Assembly (NCBI GenBank): GCA_963665765.1
Contig: OY762464.1
Location: 1,240,001-1,304,000, forward strand
Origin: Bin76 sp963665765
Lineage (GTDB): Bacteria; Actinomycetota; Acidimicrobiia; Spongiisociales; ZC4RG35
Length of the DNA stretch: 64,000 bases
Direction of reading: 5' to 3'
Both the position numbers and the translations under genes were made by a program. Within the stretch, counting starts at the first letter, position 1. Each line of letters starts with the position of its first letter. The notes beneath the pieces were generated by a model that ran no database searches, was not told where the DNA came from, and saw only the letters and a list, made by a program, of their open reading frames with translations. Shown here in pieces: positions 62,187 through 64,000 of the stretch.

Positions 62187-64000
62187 TTACTCTCTAATCA
62201 CGCCAGGGTCCGCCAGTATTATCGCTCCACAGCCTATAGCATCGATTGCCACTTTCAGGCGGTTGGGAACTGCTACCCGAAGTTCTTCGAACGCTTGTAT
62301 CCGGTCCTCAACCGACTCCAAGCCCGTCGCTAGCCGCGCGCGAAGCACCAAGAGTTGGCTGTCGATTGAGGACCTAAGGGTTTGCGCCGCGCGGGCTGTT
62401 CGAGGCCCAACCGAGTCACGGCCGTCGAGAATTCTCCGTGCACTCATGAAACCCGAGCCACACACTGCGTTCCAGTCAAGGTGCGCCGCGATCTCATCAA
62501 ACAATCCCGTTCGGGACACGAGGTTCCTATCCCCCATCACTTTACTGTAAGAACGCGTCACTGCCGGGCTCTTAATCTCCCCACCAAGATGGGACATGTA
62601 TACAGTCTCGTGCACAGGGGGCAGCAGCGACTCACGCTGAATCTGTAGCCACGAGATAACCCCCCACTCACGTGCTCTGCGATCCAATTCATGCCTCGTC
62701 GACGCCTTTACTAGAAAGTCTGTCCGAAATATCGGGATAGGCGGCCAACAACCCGGTACCGGCCGGACGAAAGCAAATGCAACGCCGCGATCTTCATCGC
62801 GAAGGTGACGCGCGATCTCATCCAGCAACTCGTGACCGGGCCTCACGAGCGGCACACTTCGTTCCACCGCTGCGTGGCGCGACAGTGCCAGCTCTTGCCC
62901 AACCCAAGGAGCAATCGCTAGTTCAAGGTCAAGAGGAACCTGTAGACGGGACCTACTGCCAATCTGAATGCTGCCCCTAGCCGGACTCAGCACCTTCGCC
63001 CCAACACCGGTCAACCAAGTTTTGAGAGCTGTGCCGAGTCGCTGGGAATCATCCTCCCGAAGAAGGCGATCGTTGATGTCACGATGGACACCGCTTACCG
63101 AGTCCAAAGAGTCATGCGCGGCTATTCGCTCTGCCTCGACTTGGAGATGTTGTCGTCGCAACTCAATCTCAGAGTCAAACACCCCGGCTCCTCCAGTGAT
63201 CGCCTTGCCTATGACTTCCGACTCCAGGTCGGCAAGGACGTACTGCAATGAAGAAACCGACTGGTCGAACACGCCGCAGGAGTCAGCCGCGAATAGGAAC
63301 CATCCCTGCGCATATGCCTGCTCGCCATATATAAACACCATTGACTCCACAGGCTGTGCCTGACCGCGAACAAATCTGTCGACTCGGCCGAGTCTCTGTT
63401 CAAGACGAAACACGCCCCATGGCAGATCCAAATGAAAAACCACATCTGCATTCTGGAGATTGAGGCCTTCCTCGGCACTCGCATCACAAACCAGAATCCG
63501 ACATCTGTCATCAGACTGCCATCGGGCGACGCTTGCTGCCTTTTCTACCCTTGACTGACTGCTCACATGCTTGGCCACTCGGTGCTTCCAGAAGGCGTCC
63601 GCTAGGGCAGCAGCGACAACTTGTGCCACTGTCGTGTAAGCGCTCGCTACAACAACCTTCCCGCGGTCCCTGGAGATGGATATCGCCCCAATCTGACGAA
63701 CGACCTCGTCTAGCACGACTGGGGCTACGGCGTCCAGATACCGCTGCCACGCATCACCATTATCATCAAGCCACCGGCACACCAGTCCGATCGCTCCCTC
63801 ACACTCATCCGCGGCAGAGAACTCCAATAACGCATGGGGCAGCGAGCCACAGGCTTCGCCCAGTCGCCGAAGCGCCTCCCCTGCTTCGTCAATCTCGATT
63901 TCCTCGGCGTCGACGAGTTCAGCGATGTGGTGCCGGAAGCCCTCGATCAAGTCAAAGCGTAAATCATCGCTGTCATCGTTGATCTCCACTGTGAAGGGCC
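62187..64000 (-). CDS. dpdE: DpdE, SNF2-type helicase, C-terminal part (cut by the window edge)
   Basis: The frame is open to the right edge; codons before the GTG at 63989 are also coding, so the N-terminal ATPase half is missing. Visible are the second helicase domain with DASAEEGLNLQNADVV (motif V region, about residue 169 of the visible part from 63989) and RLEQRLGRVDR (motif VI, about 195-205), which are SNF2/RapA-like. The C-terminal ~390 residues are unassigned. This matches DpdE, and its neighbours dpdF-dpdD in order support it. Confidence 0.8.
   Translation of the reverse strand, partial: PFTVEINDDSDDLRFDLIEGFRHHIAELVDAEEIEIDEAGEALRRLGEACGSLPHALLEFSAADECEGAIGLVCRWLDDNGDAWQRYLDAVAPVVLDEVVRQIGAISISRDRGKVVVASAYTTVAQVVAAALADAFWKHRVAKHVSSQSRVEKAASVARWQSDDRCRILVCDASAEEGLNLQNADVVFHLDLPWGVFRLEQRLGRVDRFVRGQAQPVESMVFIYGEQAYAQGWFLFAADSCGVFDQSVSSLQYVLADLESEVIGKAITGGAGVFDSEIELRRQHLQVEAERIAAHDSLDSVSGVHRDINDRLLREDDSQRLGTALKTWLTGVGAKVLSPARGSIQIGSRSRLQVPLDLELAIAPWVGQELALSRHAAVERSVPLVRPGHELLDEIARHLRDEDRGVAFAFVRPVPGCWPPIPIFRTDFLVKASTRHELDRRAREWGVISWLQIQRESLLPPVHETVYMSHLGGEIKSPAVTRSYSKVMGDRNLVSRTGLFDEIAAHLDWNAVCGSGFMSARRILDGRDSVGPRTARAAQTLRSSIDSQLLVLRARLATGLESVEDRIQAFEELRVAVPNRLKVAIDAIGCGAIILADPGVIRE

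Noticed and set aside
47887..64000. DISARM as an identity for the defence cluster
   Set aside because: It shares helicase and PLD elements, but the RecQ-like helicase, the ~1000-residue P-loop ATPase and the eight-gene order fit Dpd; no DNA methylase of the DISARM type is present in the window.
1..64000. CRISPR arrays, rRNA, tRNA genes, insertion sequences
   Set aside because: No regular spaced repeats, no recognisable rRNA or tRNA sequence and no transposase or integrase gene was seen. A tRNA could be missed by eye.

Overview
The window is GC-rich, densely coded bacterial DNA. Two solute-binding lipoproteins carry a lipobox followed by a long Ala/Thr/Pro linker (CGGDD, then TTAAP-type repeats). 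That linker is typical of actinobacteria of the class Acidimicrobiia, and the abundance of amidases, CoA-ester enzymes, luciferase-like (LLM) flavin oxidoreductases and GMC oxidoreductases fits a marine or host-associated heterotrophic member of that class. This placement is an inference from gene style; no rRNA or other phylogenetic marker is present.

Left part (1-9.1 kb): the 3' end of a dihydropyrimidinase/hydantoinase gene, a secreted 5'-nucleotidase-type phosphoesterase with a LysM-like tail, then a poorly coding stretch with a two-gene unit (136-aa unknown protein plus a GHKL-type ATPase). Next is a five-gene minus-strand operon for corrinoid-dependent methyl transfer: UroD-type methyltransferase, corrinoid protein, Cys-containing unknown protein, ferredoxin-ASKHA reductive activator, and pterin-binding methyltransferase. 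Together these would move a methyl group from an unknown donor through a cobamide to tetrahydrofolate.

Middle (9.3-43.8 kb): a catabolic region. Plus-strand genes encode an M24/creatinase-like enzyme, a MmgE/PrpD protein, a PaaK-like CoA ligase and an amidase, and a PuuE-like deacetylase lies nearby. A ten-gene minus-strand operon (27495 to 16391) joins a peptide-type ABC importer to two GMC oxidoreductases, their small subunit, an EthD/RedY-like small protein and two SDRs. After that come a second amidase/MmgE-PrpD pair, a MaoC hydratase, an acyl-CoA dehydrogenase, a CaiB-type CoA transferase, VOC proteins, a TetR regulator, an acyl-CoA ligase, an Fe-type alcohol dehydrogenase, LLM oxidoreductases with a flavin reductase, and three enoyl-CoA hydratase-family genes. 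This reads as uptake, oxidation, CoA activation and beta-oxidation-like breakdown of organic acids, amides and related compounds.

Right part (43.8-64 kb): accessory DNA. A HicBA-like toxin-antitoxin unit with an extra first gene is followed by an orphan solute-binding lipoprotein and a metallo-beta-lactamase-fold hydrolase. Then comes a tightly overlapping minus-strand operon that I identify as the restriction half of a Dpd system (7-deazaguanine DNA modification-restriction): dpdE (cut by the window edge), dpdF, dpdG, dpdH, dpdI, dpdJ, dpdK, dpdD. The modification genes (dpdA-C and preQ0 synthesis) are not in the window and would be expected beyond the right edge. The dpdD reading frame is broken by one base at a run of nine G, which suggests phase variation, programmed slippage, recent decay or an assembly error.
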